Both the position numbers and the translations under genes were made by a program. The notes under the pieces were generated by a model. That model had not been told where the DNA came from, did not search any database, and saw only the letters and a program-made list of their open reading frames with translations. This document shows, in pieces, positions 36,731 to 47,476 of a stretch of 64,000 nt of DNA. How positions within the stretch are numbered: position 1 is the stretch's first letter; every line of letters starts with the position of its first letter. Origin of the DNA: CBDBEU01 sp965204565 (GTDB lineage: Bacteria > Pseudomonadota > Alphaproteobacteria > Rhizobiales > TMED25). The stretch covers positions 1,054,001 through 1,118,000 of the forward strand of contig CBDBEU010000005.1 in NCBI GenBank assembly GCA_965204565.1, in the 5' to 3' direction.

Positions 36731-37320
36731 CTGTCGATTGATGCCGGCCGGGCCGAACCCCGGCTTCACGCAGCATTCCGATAATTCGCTCCGGGTGTAA
36801 TGACCGCGGTTGAGCCGCGCTCATCAAGGTCTTGCAGGAGCCAATCGGCGTCGAAGGGCTTGTCGGCCGGCAACGCTCCGAAGGAGACATCGTGGATCAG
36901 GGGAGCAACCCCCTTCATGCCGTGCGCCTGCCCCGGCAGAAGCAGAAAGTGGAACAGGTTGCCGAGCGCATCGGCCAGGGCCACGATCCTGGTCGTCAGC
37001 CCGCCGCGAGGGCGTCCGATGGCTTGACGCTGTGTCCCCCTTTTGCGCCCGAAGCCTTCTGATGAGCCTGGACAATCGTTCCGTCGACGAGAGCATATTC
37101 AAGGTCCGGTTCGCCGCTTATGGCGTTGAAAAGACTCTCAGACACACCGGCCTTTGCCTATCGACGAAATTGTTTGAAAACCGAATTCCGGTTGCCGAAA
37201 TCCTTGGGCAGGTCACGCCATTACCTGCGATGGTTTCAGCGCCTCGAACTTGAAAACGCCTCACCCCGTACTTGACCTCTCCACCGCGATTTGAGCCCAT
37301 CATGCGCTGTTTCTAATCGT
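36731..37320 (-). mobile_element. IS5 family remnant with a scrap of IS3 orfA at its end
   Basis: On the minus strand an IS5-type transposase can be read in changing phases: WRDLPKDFGNRNSVFKQFRR (with stops), EYALVDGTIV-like pieces near 37080, GGLTTRIVALADALGNLFHF, LLPGQAHGMKGVAPLIHDVS, FGALPADKPFDADWLLQDLD and ERGSTAVITPGANY. At about 36790 it passes into GAGCGAATTATCGGAATGCTG, the start of the third-type IS3 orfA (compare 34300), which ends at the border of the IS3 copy 2. Several indels; inactive. Confidence 0.7.
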
Positions 37321-37370
37321 GCCGGATTTCGCGTAGCCCCGAACGCGAAGTATGGAGAGGATAATAGACA

Positions 37371-37556
37371 ATGGCGCAACAAATCCGGACCGCGTTCGAC
37401 GACGACAATGACGGCACCATCGATCGGAGCGAGGCCTACACTTACAACGCGAGTGGCAGTCTGATCCGGACCGATTTCGACACCGACGGGGACGGCGATC
37501 TGGACCAGGTTCAGTATGAAGGTGACTTTGATTACAGTGAGGTGTTTCCAAACCAT
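37371..37556 (+). pseudogene. fragment of a calcium-binding (EF-hand-like/RTX-like) protein
   Basis: After ATG 37371 the frame reads FDDDNDGTIDRSEAYTYNAS, GSLIRTDFDTDGDGDLDQVQ and YEGDFDYSEVF, with two Asp-rich loops of the DxDxDG type as in EF-hand or RTX-associated calcium-binding repeats. About 62 residues are recognisable as such, then at about 37550 the sequence changes character (NHSGLETVLIGFVGRGDG) and continues as a transposase-like remnant. Possibly an internal fragment of a large surface protein with a fortuitous ATG. The family is inferred from composition only. Confidence 0.5.
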
Positions 37557-37861
37557 TCCGGGCTTGAGACGGTCCTGATAGGCTTCGTGGGCCGCGGGGA
37601 CGGCACCACTGAATTGACCATCCGGCGGACGTTTTTGCGACGCTCGCCATGCGCGCCTTCCTGATCGATCAGGTGCAGCGGTGCTGCTGCCCGCTGTTCG
37701 GGAAGGCGCGAGAGCACCAGGAGCGTATCCTCTCCCTTTGGGACAGGATGCGAAGCCTGTTGCAGAACTTGCGCATCACGGACTGGCAGACTTTCTATCT
37801 CGCCCTGTCAGCGGAGATGAAGAAACCGGAACCCGCAGCCTTGCTTCCCGACGGGCGGTAG
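37557..37861 (+). pseudogene. C-terminal fragment of a transposase (IS4-like)
   Basis: The frame AFLIDQVQRCCCPLFGKARE, HQERILSLWDRMRSLLQNLR and ITDWQTFYLALSAEMKKPEP, ending at TAG 37859-37861, resembles the C-terminus of IS4-type transposases (LAFLVDQVQQ...LF). No DDE residues remain. The upstream 80 bases may be part of the same element. Assignment rests on resemblance of a short region and is tentative. Confidence 0.45.
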
Positions 37862-38008
37862 CTGCTCCGGCCACGCGCGACAGACACCGTCCCGCCCTTC
37901 GCCGAAACCTCGTTGTCCGGGCAACTGCCCGGCCATCAGCCATGCGTGCGCCGACCAACCGCTCATTGCAGCCCGACCGTAACAGACGTCAATGAGAGGA
38001 AATTATTC

Positions 38009-39352
38009 CTAAAGGGAATTGCTGACATGGGGGTTTCGGCCCTTGCGCAGGTGGATGCGCACCGGTACGCCGGGCAAGTCAAAGGCGGCGCGCAATTCAT
38101 TGACGATGTAGCGCCGGTAGGAACCGGGAATGGCGTCAGGCCGCGAGCAGAATACGATAAATGTCGGTGGCCGGCTTGAGGCTTGCGTGATGTAGCGCAT
38201 GCGTATCCGGCGCCCGGCCACCGCCGGTGGCGGATGGCGATCGATGATCTCGGAAAACCAACGATTGAGTTCGCCTGTCGATATGCGCCGGTTCCAGTTC
38301 TCGGCAACGGCGAATGACTCATCCAGCAGCGCGTCAAGTCCCCATTCCTCAAGCGCAGAGATCAGGACAATCGGCGCGCCGCGCACTTGCGAAAGCTTGT
38401 TGTCCGCTGCTTCGCGCAATGCCTTAGCATACGCCTTTCCGTCCCCCACCAAATCGCCCTTGTTCGCCGCGATAACCAATGCGCGCCCCTCCTCAGCAAC
38501 AAGGTCGGCAAGATGCAAATCCTGTTTATCGAGGGCCTGCCGGGAATCAACCAGCAGCACTACGACTTCAGCAAACCTGATGGCACGCAGGGCGTCATTT
38601 CGGGCAAGCAGTTCTGATTGTTTGCCAACCCGCGAACGGCGGCGCAATCCAGCTGTATCAAACAGTCGGACAGGTTTTCCTTTCCAGTTCCAGTCAATGG
38701 AGATCGCATCGCGGGTGATGCCAGCTTCAGGGCCGGCGAGCATGCGCTCGGATCCAATCAGGCGATTGATCAGCGTGGACTTTCCGGCATTGGGCCGGCC
38801 AATCACCACCAGCCGCAACGGTTTGTCGGTATCGCCGTCCTCATCGCCACTGTCATGGGTGGCAGCGGCGTTGCACACCGCATCAATCAGATCGCCAATT
38901 GCCTGGCCATGCTCAGCCGAAATCGAGATCGGATCGCCCAGCCCGAGCTCGAAAGCCTCGTAAAATCCGTCATGGCCCGCGCGGCCCTCGCATTTGTTGG
39001 CGATCAAAATGACCGGTGTCCTGCCACGCCTTAGCCGTGCGGTATATTCGACATCGGCCTGGGTAATGCCGACACGAGCGTCGATCAGGAAAAGGCATAG
39101 ATCCGCCTCAGCGATTGTGCGTTCGGAATTCTCGCTCATACGGGCGGGCAAAGTACCGCTCGGTCCTTCATCCAGCCCGGCTGTGTCAACCAGGCGAAAG
39201 GTAAAATCGCCGATTTCGATCTCCGCCTCACGCCTGTCGCGGGTCAAGCCTGGCTTGTCGGAGACAAGTGCAAGCCGTCGCCCGGCGAGACGATTGAAAA
39301 GTGTGGACTTGCCGACATTGGGCCGGCCGGCCAAAACAACGGTAAACGGCAT
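38009..39352 (-). CDS. der: ribosome biogenesis GTPase Der (EngA)
   Basis: Essential GTPase with two tandem G domains and a C-terminal KH-like domain, needed for 50S assembly. From ATG 39352 (MPFTVVLAGRPNVGKST) it is 447 residues; an in-frame ATG at 39400 adds 16 non-conserved residues. G domain 1: GRPNVGKST, DTAGLDEG, ANKCEG. G domain 2: GRPNAGKST, ITRDAISIDW, DTAGLRRRSRVG, ANKGDL. KH-like end: MRYITQASSRPPTFIVFCSR to VRIHLRKGRNPHVS. Intact. Upstream lies the 3' half of an IS21 element where yfgM-bamB would be expected; those genes are at 58019-60030 instead. Confidence 0.96.
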   Translation of the reverse strand: MPFTVVLAGRPNVGKSTLFNRLAGRRLALVSDKPGLTRDRREAEIEIGDFTFRLVDTAGLDEGPSGTLPARMSENSERTIAEADLCLFLIDARVGITQADVEYTARLRRGRTPVILIANKCEGRAGHDGFYEAFELGLGDPISISAEHGQAIGDLIDAVCNAAATHDSGDEDGDTDKPLRLVVIGRPNAGKSTLINRLIGSERMLAGPEAGITRDAISIDWNWKGKPVRLFDTAGLRRRSRVGKQSELLARNDALRAIRFAEVVVLLVDSRQALDKQDLHLADLVAEEGRALVIAANKGDLVGDGKAYAKALREAADNKLSQVRGAPIVLISALEEWGLDALLDESFAVAENWNRRISTGELNRWFSEIIDRHPPPAVAGRRIRMRYITQASSRPPTFIVFCSRPDAIPGSYRRYIVNELRAAFDLPGVPVRIHLRKGRNPHVSNSL

Positions 39353-39409
39353 TGGGGGCAGTCTGTCGATTTCTGCTGAGGTTTGCCGCGGGATTTTCAT
39401 TGAGAAGCG

Positions 39410-40680
39410 AGCCGGGTTGTGGTGTGACCATGTCCCCTGGTCGGAGCCTGGTCAAGTGTTGGACGGTCTCCTTTTTCGTTTTGCCGCCGGCAGCGGAAGC
39501 CTTGAACCGGAAGCTGTTGTTTCCGGTCTCCGGGATGTGGCAATGATGAGTGAGCCGGTCGAGCAGGGCCGTGGTCATCCTGGTATCGCCGAACACGCCG
39601 CCCGCTCACTGAGAAAGTTGAGGTTGGTGGTTATAACGACGCCGGTGCGTTCGTAGAGCTTTGAGAGCAGGTGGAACAGCAGCGCCCCGCCCGACGGACC
39701 GAACGGCAGGTATCCCGGCTCATCGAGGATAACGGGATCGAGGCGCGGCAGGCGCCCGGCCTTGTTCAGGGCCGTGGCGATATGGGGTCGTTCCGGTGCC
39801 GCGACCACCTGCAGCCACGACGTTATGCGCGCCTTCGATAAACGCGCAGCGATGCAGCCGGCGCACCATGGCCCCGTTCACTTCGCCGGAAGCAGGGTCG
39901 TTCCGGTGCCGGGACCTTGCAGGCAGGGAAGCGGGCTGCCTTCATCCGGCAGGCGACGGACCGGACCTCGCGTTCGGCGACCTCGGCCTTGAGCATTTGC
40001 GAGAGGATGGGGAGCGCCGTATCGAAGGCGGGCGCGCGCCGTTCGATGAGATCTCCGGCGGCCCGGGCCATGCCGTACATCCTGACGGAGCGCAGCATGA
40101 CCATGACGGCGGCGCTTGCAGGGTGGTCATGACGCAGGAGAGCCCTCCTTGCCGCGAAGGGCATCTTAGCGGGCCGGGGGCCGGCCTTCGGCTCCAGGAC
40201 CTGTGGGGCATCAATGGCAGTGATACGGGTCGGCTTGCCGTCGATCGGCCGGTGCGGCGGGTTGAGGATGCGGGTCCTGGTGGGAAACACCTTCTTCAAG
40301 CGCCGGTTCGGCCGCGCAGAGCACGGCCTGCTCGTCATGCTGCAGGACCAGCGAGATGATCTCCACCATCTCCCTGTCACCACCCGGGCTCCCTGTTACC
40401 ACCCTGGCGCTTGAGCAGACAGGCCTGCAACCTGCCGGAACGCGTCGGGCATCCCGGTAAAGGGAGCCCCGTTACGCAAGGCTCCCGGCCTGCGCCGGAT
40501 CGCCGCCGGTCGTAGACGGTTCGTCCCGGCGGCGATGTGATGGCGAGACGATCCGCTCATGCATGCCTGCACAACACCCGCCCTTCCGCGGCAATGACGA
40601 TCCGTTCCGGATAGACCCGCAGGCTCATCGGCCGGTCGGCGATACCCGCCTGGTGTGCTCCACCAGGCCGTCAAATCCCA
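39410..40680 (-). mobile_element. 3' half of an IS21 family element (istA C-terminus, istB), decayed
   Basis: On the minus strand from 40680: FDGLVEHTRRVSP-like istA sequence, GDREMVEIISLVLQHDEQAV and LCAAEPALEEGV (istA end). Then istB: HPASAAVMVMLRSVRMYGMA, GDLIERRAPAFDTALPILSQ, LKAEVAEREVRSVACRMKAA and RFPA, an internal gap that removes the Walker A region, PERPHIATALNKAGRLPRLD, PVILDEPGYLPFGPSGGALL, FHLLSKLYERTGVVITTNLN, TALLDRLTHHCHIPETGNNS and FRFKAS, with many phase changes. Inactive. It sits directly upstream of der and ends at an IS1380 terminus at 40677. Confidence 0.78.
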
Positions 40681-41065
40681 CATTCCCTAGGTACCGTGAC
40701 GTTTTCGCGCCTCCGACAGCCGGTAACATGTTATATTTCAGCATGTTGTGTGGGCGGATCACGGATCACCCGCAGGGTGCAGGCGAAACGGGTGATATCA
40801 GGCTCGGTTTCGACAGTCGGGTGCGGCTGGCGGGTGCGGCTGGAATTCCATGGCTCGAAGGTCGGTTCCGACGTTGGCCCGTTGCCGTTCCGGGAGTTGG
40901 ACGAGACCCCGGGATTGAACGATATTGCCGGCGATCCTCTCGGAGATACGTGAACCGTCCACAACCGTCTGCATTCCGTGGTCGGGCTTTTGCGGCAGTC
41001 GGTCTTCGGGCGCTCGGCCGGATATGATGATGTAAACGACGCGGACCGTCCGGCGCTCGATTGCC
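40677..41065 (+). mobile_element. 5' part of an IS1380 family element
   Basis: Begins with the IS1380 terminus CCCACATTCCCTAGGTACCG at 40677. It continues with the transposase N-terminus (ATG near 40728, MLYFSMLCG; then DHPQGAGETGDIRLGFDSR, PLPFRELDETPGLNDIAGDP, VVGLLRQSVFGRSAGYDDVN and DADRPALD in several phases). It breaks off at about 41065. Highly similar to the right part of the element at 17741-18590. Confidence 0.72.
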
Positions 41066-41223
41066 GGCATCTGCGCGAGGGGCTTTCGATGATGCGCGAT
41101 CTCAAAAGCGCCCGCACTGTCGCCCTTGGCGATGAAGTCTATATCCGCAATCGGGTGAAATATGCCCGCGGCGGTGGCGATGGCACGCGACATGCGCGCC
41201 ATGTGAAGCGGCGCTTGCGTTGA
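41066..41223 (+). other. unidentified coding-like fragment
   Basis: A frame of about 50 codons (REGLSMMRDLKSARTVALGD, EVYIRNRVKYARGGGDG, ending RHARHVKRRLR) follows the IS1380 piece without a start of its own. It looks like the basic C-terminus of a truncated gene, but I do not recognise the family. It is convergent with the dienelactone hydrolase remnant. Confidence 0.35.
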
Positions 41224-41290
41224 GTCCCGTCCTGGCCAAGCCGTCTCAAGCGAAAATGACGGCGCGGCCGGGTTCGCAGACCGGCGCGTC

Positions 41291-41957
41291 TTAGCCTATG
41301 TGATCGGCCAGCCATCCGGTGGTGCGCTACTAGGCGGTGTTGGCGGCATCGGCATGGAAGCTGCCGCGCTCGTCGCAATGAAAGCCGTGGGCGGCACCGT
41401 CATAGACATGGATGTCGTAGTCGCCACGTTTGGCCTGTACAATGTCGACCGCGGTCAGGAGAATCGACTCGTCAGGCTCGCCGAAATGCCATCTGCGTCG
41501 GGCAGCGCGGCACTTCGTGGGCGAAATCGGCGATGCGTCCGCCATAATGGGCGACCGCAGCACCGAAGCCTTCCATCCGGCAGGCGCCGAGAAACGCCGC
41601 CGAGCCGCCCATGCAAAAGCCGAGGATCGCGGTCTTGCCGGGAATAGCGACATTGGCGCGCGAGGCCTCGACATCGCGTATGAAAGCATCCCAATCGACG
41701 GAGCCTAGAAAACTGCGGCAATGGGTGATTTCATCGGGGTGTAGCCGGATTCGAAATCGCGGTCGAAGCGGTCGAACATCTGCGGTGCGATTGCGGTATG
41801 GCCAAGCTCAGCCACCCGGTCGCAGACCGAGCGGATATGATTGTTGACGCCAAATATTTCCTGGATGACCACCACCGCGCGGCGTGGCCGATGGCTCTGC
41901 CCGACAGGCACCGAAATCGTGACCGTCAGAAGCGGTGAGTGAAATCTTCTGGCCCAT
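41291..41957 (-). pseudogene. dienelactone hydrolase family protein, frameshifts and stops
   Basis: Dienelactone hydrolases open lactone rings in (chloro)aromatic degradation. ATG 41957 starts MGQKISLTASDGHDFGACRA, then the phase changes near 41880 to RRAVVVIQEIFGVNNHIRSV, CDRVAELGHTAIAPQMFDRF and DFESGYTP. A change near 41720 follows, then GSVDWDAFIRDVEASRANVA, KTAILGFCMGGSAAFLGACR (nucleophile Cys in GFCMGG) and GFGAAVAHYGGRIADFA. A further change near 41500 leads to VDIVQAKRGDYDIHVYDGAA, HGFHCDERGSFHADAANTA, two TAG codons, and TTGWLADHIG ending at 41291. At least three indels plus stops; non-functional. Confidence 0.8.
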
Positions 41958-42408
41958 GTCCTCTCCTCCCTCGCGTCCCCGTGCCCCCTGCAGTTTGCCA
42001 TGGTGCAGGTCCCGGCCGCATCACTGTAATTGGTGTCGGCGCACCATAGCCGGCACCCCATCCGGATCAGTGTTCCGGTTACTCGAAATACATCAATATT
42101 TTCGATGGTTGTTTATTCTGCATTGATTGTCTATTACTATCAAGTGCGATACAGCGTAACAAATTGGAGACCAGCTGAGACACTGCCGCCGCACTATGGC
42201 CTGGCAATTCGGGGGACCGGATTGGGCGTTGTCTCAAGGCAGATGCAACCGTGATTGCTGAATGTCCTGCTGGAATGCTTGCGGCTCCGGCCCAACGCAC
42301 TAATAGCCCATCACCATCTGTCTTGTTCTACCCAATCCCAGTGAATGCGCGGCGTGCCGCTTCGTGCGGACATCGCTGGTTTGAACCCGAAGGATTTTTC
42401 CAAACCCG
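41958..42408. other. intergenic region without a supported gene
   Basis: About 450 bases. 42070-42180 is A/T-rich (TTCGATGGTTGTTTATTCTG, TGTCTATTACTATCAAGTGC) and may contain promoters for the flanking genes. No coding frame with recognisable motif, no RNA gene and no terminator was identified. Confidence 0.45.
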
Positions 42409-43722
<1,314 letters not shown>

Positions 43723-43848
43723 GCGCCGCGTTCGGCCTCGCGCCCCCGGCCTGGCGCCGCGCCGGTCGATCTTCTGACAAACCCGGAAACTTCGGCGCCA
43801 CTGGAACACCACATTGTTCCCGGAACAGCACTCTTTGATGATCGCCAT

Positions 43849-44406
43849 ATGTTTGGTATTTACCTGAACACACTTCTAAAAGAATTTGATGCTGGAGCAA
43901 TCAGCGGCGATTCCGGACTTTGGACATCGCTGGCGCTGATTTGGTTTGATCGGATATGTCCGATGGACTCACATGGTGATCGATCCCCGCAGCAGGAGTA
44001 TCGCTATATCCTGAGTTCGGATTACAGACACTACTATCGCTATCTGGTTAGATCGCCATGGCAACTTGTGAAAGATCACAGAGAAAACTCAAAATTTCTT
44101 TTGATTGCTCCCCGGCAGCAGAATTTCCCGCTTAGCATTCATGGTGAAATTCTTGAACAGTTCGGCGGGCGTCAGCAGGTACTGGGCAGCAAACCAATTA
44201 TCGCAGCGGCCAACAAACTCTATCTGGATGGAAAAACCGAGAGGCCTCGCAAAGGTGTCGCTGGAGCCGGTCGCGGAAGTGCTCGCAGATTCAGTCTTGT
44301 CCTTCGGCAATTGGATTTGACATATGATCCCAAAGTCATGACAGAAGAAAGCTTCGTGAGTATCTTGCCAAAAGAATTCGAAAAGTGGAAGCCTATCGCA
44401 TCATGA
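43849..44406 (+). CDS. hypothetical protein, A/T-rich gene next to tRNA-Arg
   Basis: 185 residues (MFGIYLNTLLKEFDAGAISG ... KEFEKWKPIAS). I do not recognise a named family with confidence. Notable stretches are YYRYLVRSPWQLVKDHRENS, KFLLIAPRQQNFPLSIHGEI, LEQFGGRQQVLGSKPIIAAA and RPRKGVAGAGRGSARRFSLV; the pattern (HG-EILEQFGGRQ, RxGV-G-G-ARRF) looks like a conserved domain rather than noise. No signal peptide or membrane segment. The gene is clearly richer in A/T than its neighbours, ends only seven bases before tRNA-Arg(CCT), and precedes the helicase-nuclease region, all consistent with horizontal acquisition. Confidence 0.65.
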   Translation: MFGIYLNTLLKEFDAGAISGDSGLWTSLALIWFDRICPMDSHGDRSPQQEYRYILSSDYRHYYRYLVRSPWQLVKDHRENSKFLLIAPRQQNFPLSIHGEILEQFGGRQQVLGSKPIIAAANKLYLDGKTERPRKGVAGAGRGSARRFSLVLRQLDLTYDPKVMTEESFVSILPKEFEKWKPIAS

Positions 44407-44413
44407 TAATAAG

Positions 44414-44490
44414 GATCCCGTAGCTCAGCAGGATAGAGCAATTGATTCCTAATCAATAGGTCACAGGTTCGAATCCTGTCGGGATCACCA
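44414..44490 (+). tRNA. tRNA-Arg (anticodon CCT)
   Basis: 77 bases with encoded CCA. Acceptor arm GATCCCG/CGGGATC; D-arm GCTC...GAGC; anticodon arm ATTGA-TTCCTAA-TCAAT with CCT at positions 34-36; T-arm ACAGG-TTCGAAT-CCTGT. It reads AGG codons. tRNA-Arg(CCT) genes are common integration sites, and the helicase/IS region lies directly downstream, but no second copy of the 3' end was found in the window. Confidence 0.97.
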
Positions 44491-44572
44491 CAATCGTGAA
44501 AACTCAACTATCCGGCTCATTGTCAATTATCCCTTCTTCACGCATCAGCCCGGTCGTGAGGGTGATCCCCCC

Positions 44573-47476
44573 TTACTTTCGGGTGGAATTACCCTTGCCC
44601 TTACATTTGGGATAGCTCACGCAGCCCAGGAAAGGGCCGTAGCGGCTGGAACGTTCGACAAGCCAGCCATCCTGACACTCAGGACAGGCACAGAAAGTCG
44701 CTCCACACGAGCAAACAGCCTCGCCCGGGGTGTCTTGGCGCTCAGGCAGACCCGCGCCGCATTCCGGGCATGCGGGTAGAGAATGCCCACAGAGTTCCGC
44801 ATGCTCGCACCTATACCAAGTTCGACCGTCTTTCGTCGGAAATGCCAGAAGATGGCCGCCACATTCGCCGCAGATCACATCTCGTTGCCGGTCCTTATCT
44901 TCTGCAGAAATTCCGTACTCCGGGTCACCCATCAGTTCGCTTACAAATGCAGACTGCTTAGAGGCGGAGCCGATCAACGTCACGGTGCGCCGGGCGCGTG
45001 TCATACCCACATACATTACCCGGCGTTCTTCGGCGTTTTTAAAAGGCTCCGCATCTGGAGAGACCAAGCTCAAGAGTGGATCGTCGACAATTTCCGAGGG
45101 GAAACCGGTGCGTCCCCTGTACAGATTCAACAGGACCACATGGTCCGCTTCAAGTCCTTTGGAAGAATGGATGGTCCGAAATGACAGATCGAGATTGGGG
45201 AAGTCCCGCCTCAACCTGGTCAAGCCAGTTGGAGCGACATAATTATATCTGCCGAGCAACAGGACGCTCGCACTCTTGCGCTCCAGGTCAGCGAGTTCCG
45301 AAAGAGATTGAAGCACCTTCAGAAGCTTTTCCTCAGCATCATGGCGGAATGTCGAAACCGCCCTTATTGCTGGGTAGGTGGCTTCTCCCGCGGGGATGAC
45401 GGTTTTTGAAATCTGTGCCGGGTTCTTGAGCACGAATTTTCGGGCTGCGTAGGCGATCTTGTCAACGGAACGAAAGGTTCTGCCCAAGTCTACCGTTCTA
45501 TGAACTGCCGTTTGGCCATCGAAACTGCCGCCAAACTCATTACCGAAGTTGCGCATGAGATTGATGTCTGCCCCTGCAAAACGGTAAATCGACTGCCAAT
45601 CATCCCCAACACCAAAAATGCGGGCGTCCGGATATTGTGCTTTCAGAGCCCGAACGAGACGCCCCCGACTACGTGATATGTCCTGGAACTCGTCGACCAA
45701 TATGTGGCGGTAGGAGCTGCTGTACTGCCCGTTCTCAACGTATTCTGACGCACGCAGGATCATGTCCTCGAAATCGATACGGCTCCCAAGGCGCTTCTGA
45801 TACTCGCGATGGACAGGTTCAAAGATCGACAGGAATGCCCTTGCGCGGTGACACAGCTTCAGCTTTTGCCCTTTGGCTTCGCAGTCGGCCAGACTGTAAC
45901 CACCACCTTTGTAGTGGCGTAAAAACGTCCCGAGTAGCTGAACAAAGCTGTCGACTTGCTTCAGCTCGACCACACGATCGAACAGTGTCTCACGAGATCG
46001 CGGCTTGAGTGTTTCAAACGGCGCAATTTTCTCTGCCAACGCCTCAAGCAGGCGGCCGTCTTCGCGTTCATAGCTGAATGTTTCTATCAACGTCGTCTCA
46101 TGGGACGTGTGGACTTCACGTTTCCAGGCCATCCCCGCAAGATACTCATCACTGTCGACGAAAGGCGCCGTTGAAAACCGGTACGATCCATCGCCCATTT
46201 TCCTGCGCCTCACACCAAAATGTTCGATGTAGGCGCCGCTGTTCCTGAGTCGGAAATCCGGGCAGTAATTGCGCCGGCCTGTATCGGCGATGTGGTGTTC
46301 GTAGTCGGGCTCGTATTCATACTCGACGCCGTTTTCGTAGAGCCAGTTCGCGATCATCAGCTCTTCAAAACTCTTCACCCGTTCGCCCTGCAATGTGCGC
46401 AGATCCGCCTTTTCGATGAACGCATAGTACTCGTGCTTTTGCTTGAAATCCCACTCGCTCTTCTCATCGAGCCGGGCATATGAAAACCACCAGATGATGG
46501 ATTTCGATATCTCTGAAACGGTTTCAACAAGCGCCCGCAGGATTTCTTTCAGAAGCGCCAGAAACGCTTTGTCATCGGTTGCGTGTGCGGCCAGCGAAGG
46601 CTTGTTGCCCTCGACTGCGCCAATGATGTCGTAAGCCAGTGCGTGGAAAGTTCGCGCTTCCAAAGGCCGGCCACAGCGAAGCTCGATACGCTCCGACATC
46701 TCCTTCGCAGCATCTCTGGCAAAGGCCAGCAGGAGAATTTCCTCCGGTTTCCGGATGCCAGCTTTCACCAGATATGCAGCCTTGGCCGTGATGACGCTTG
46801 TCTTCCCTGAGCCCGCCCCGGCAAGGACGAGCGTCGCATCTTCATCGGCAACGATGGAAAGCCTCTGCTCCGGAGTAAGCGGGTTCTTCTCGAAAGTGTC
46901 GAAGAACTCTTGCCACCGCAGGACTTCCTCCCTTTCGAAGTGCTCGATGGCCTGATCTCGCCGAGGCCTTGGGGCGTTGATGAACTCGCGGATCTTCCGG
47001 ATCTGCCCAAAATGCACTTCGCCGATTGCTTCAATGCGGAGTTTGGCGAACAGCGTCTGTTCGAGCACGCGGCCAGCATCAAGAACAGGAGACAGGACGC
47101 ATGCTGCTGGATATCTGGTTGGCAGGCCAAGCTCATCTATCGCACGCAAGATGGCATCAATTTCGCCGCGCTTCTCCTCAAAGAGCTCGATATTGAACGC
47201 GCTCCAGGCCTCTTGGACTTCCTGCGCAAAGACCTTTGCAGGCGTATGGTTGACGCCCTTCAGAGCCACGCCACTGCCATCGTCCATCTCGATGCGGACC
47301 GTCGTCCCCAACAAGCCCCTGGTTACGGAGGGCGGAGCGGCGAGGTTTTTCAGATGGACTATTCGACCGCGACGCGCATCGATGATCAGTTGAAGATCGC
47401 GATGCTCAATCCCTCGGGCATGGGTTCCGAACAGATTGAGAAGTATGGACAAAAACGGTTTAGGTTGAACACGCAT
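44573..47476 (-). CDS. UvrD-like superfamily 1 helicase with inserted nuclease domain and C-terminal topoisomerase-type zinc ribbons
   Basis: 967 residues. SF1A helicase motifs: Q/I region LTPEQRLSIVADEDATLVLA-GAGSGKTS (Walker A about 219-226), TFHALAYDIIG, II/III HILVDEFQDISRSRGRL (DEFQ about 595) and GDDWQSIYRFAGADINLM, and late motifs TIHSSKGLEADHVVLLNLYR and EERRVMYVGMTRARR. Between motifs, at about 365-470, lies a PD-(D/E)XK-like nuclease (SFEELMIANWLYENGVEYEY, YCPDFRLRNSGAYIEHFG). The C-terminus has Cys-rich ribbons (CGECGGH, CPECGAG, CSCGATFCACPEC, GPFLGCVSYPKCKG) as in topoisomerase I. Similar helicases are known in bacteria (helicase IV-related); the exact role, in repair or defence, is not settled. 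Intact, flanked by tRNA-Arg and IS elements. Confidence 0.9.
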   Translation of the reverse strand: MRVQPKPFLSILLNLFGTHARGIEHRDLQLIIDARRGRIVHLKNLAAPPSVTRGLLGTTVRIEMDDGSGVALKGVNHTPAKVFAQEVQEAWSAFNIELFEEKRGEIDAILRAIDELGLPTRYPAACVLSPVLDAGRVLEQTLFAKLRIEAIGEVHFGQIRKIREFINAPRPRRDQAIEHFEREEVLRWQEFFDTFEKNPLTPEQRLSIVADEDATLVLAGAGSGKTSVITAKAAYLVKAGIRKPEEILLLAFARDAAKEMSERIELRCGRPLEARTFHALAYDIIGAVEGNKPSLAAHATDDKAFLALLKEILRALVETVSEISKSIIWWFSYARLDEKSEWDFKQKHEYYAFIEKADLRTLQGERVKSFEELMIANWLYENGVEYEYEPDYEHHIADTGRRNYCPDFRLRNSGAYIEHFGVRRRKMGDGSYRFSTAPFVDSDEYLAGMAWKREVHTSHETTLIETFSYEREDGRLLEALAEKIAPFETLKPRSRETLFDRVVELKQVDSFVQLLGTFLRHYKGGGYSLADCEAKGQKLKLCHRARAFLSIFEPVHREYQKRLGSRIDFEDMILRASEYVENGQYSSSYRHILVDEFQDISRSRGRLVRALKAQYPDARIFGVGDDWQSIYRFAGADINLMRNFGNEFGGSFDGQTAVHRTVDLGRTFRSVDKIAYAARKFVLKNPAQISKTVIPAGEATYPAIRAVSTFRHDAEEKLLKVLQSLSELADLERKSASVLLLGRYNYVAPTGLTRLRRDFPNLDLSFRTIHSSKGLEADHVVLLNLYRGRTGFPSEIVDDPLLSLVSPDAEPFKNAEERRVMYVGMTRARRTVTLIGSASKQSAFVSELMGDPEYGISAEDKDRQRDVICGECGGHLLAFPTKDGRTWYRCEHAELCGHSLPACPECGAGLPERQDTPGEAVCSCGATFCACPECQDGWLVERSSRYGPFLGCVSYPKCKGKGNSTRK

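Noticed and set aside
20002..36734. Recent inversion between the two IS3 twins
   Set aside because: Copy 1 still has a matching TATC duplication, which a crossover between the copies would have separated.
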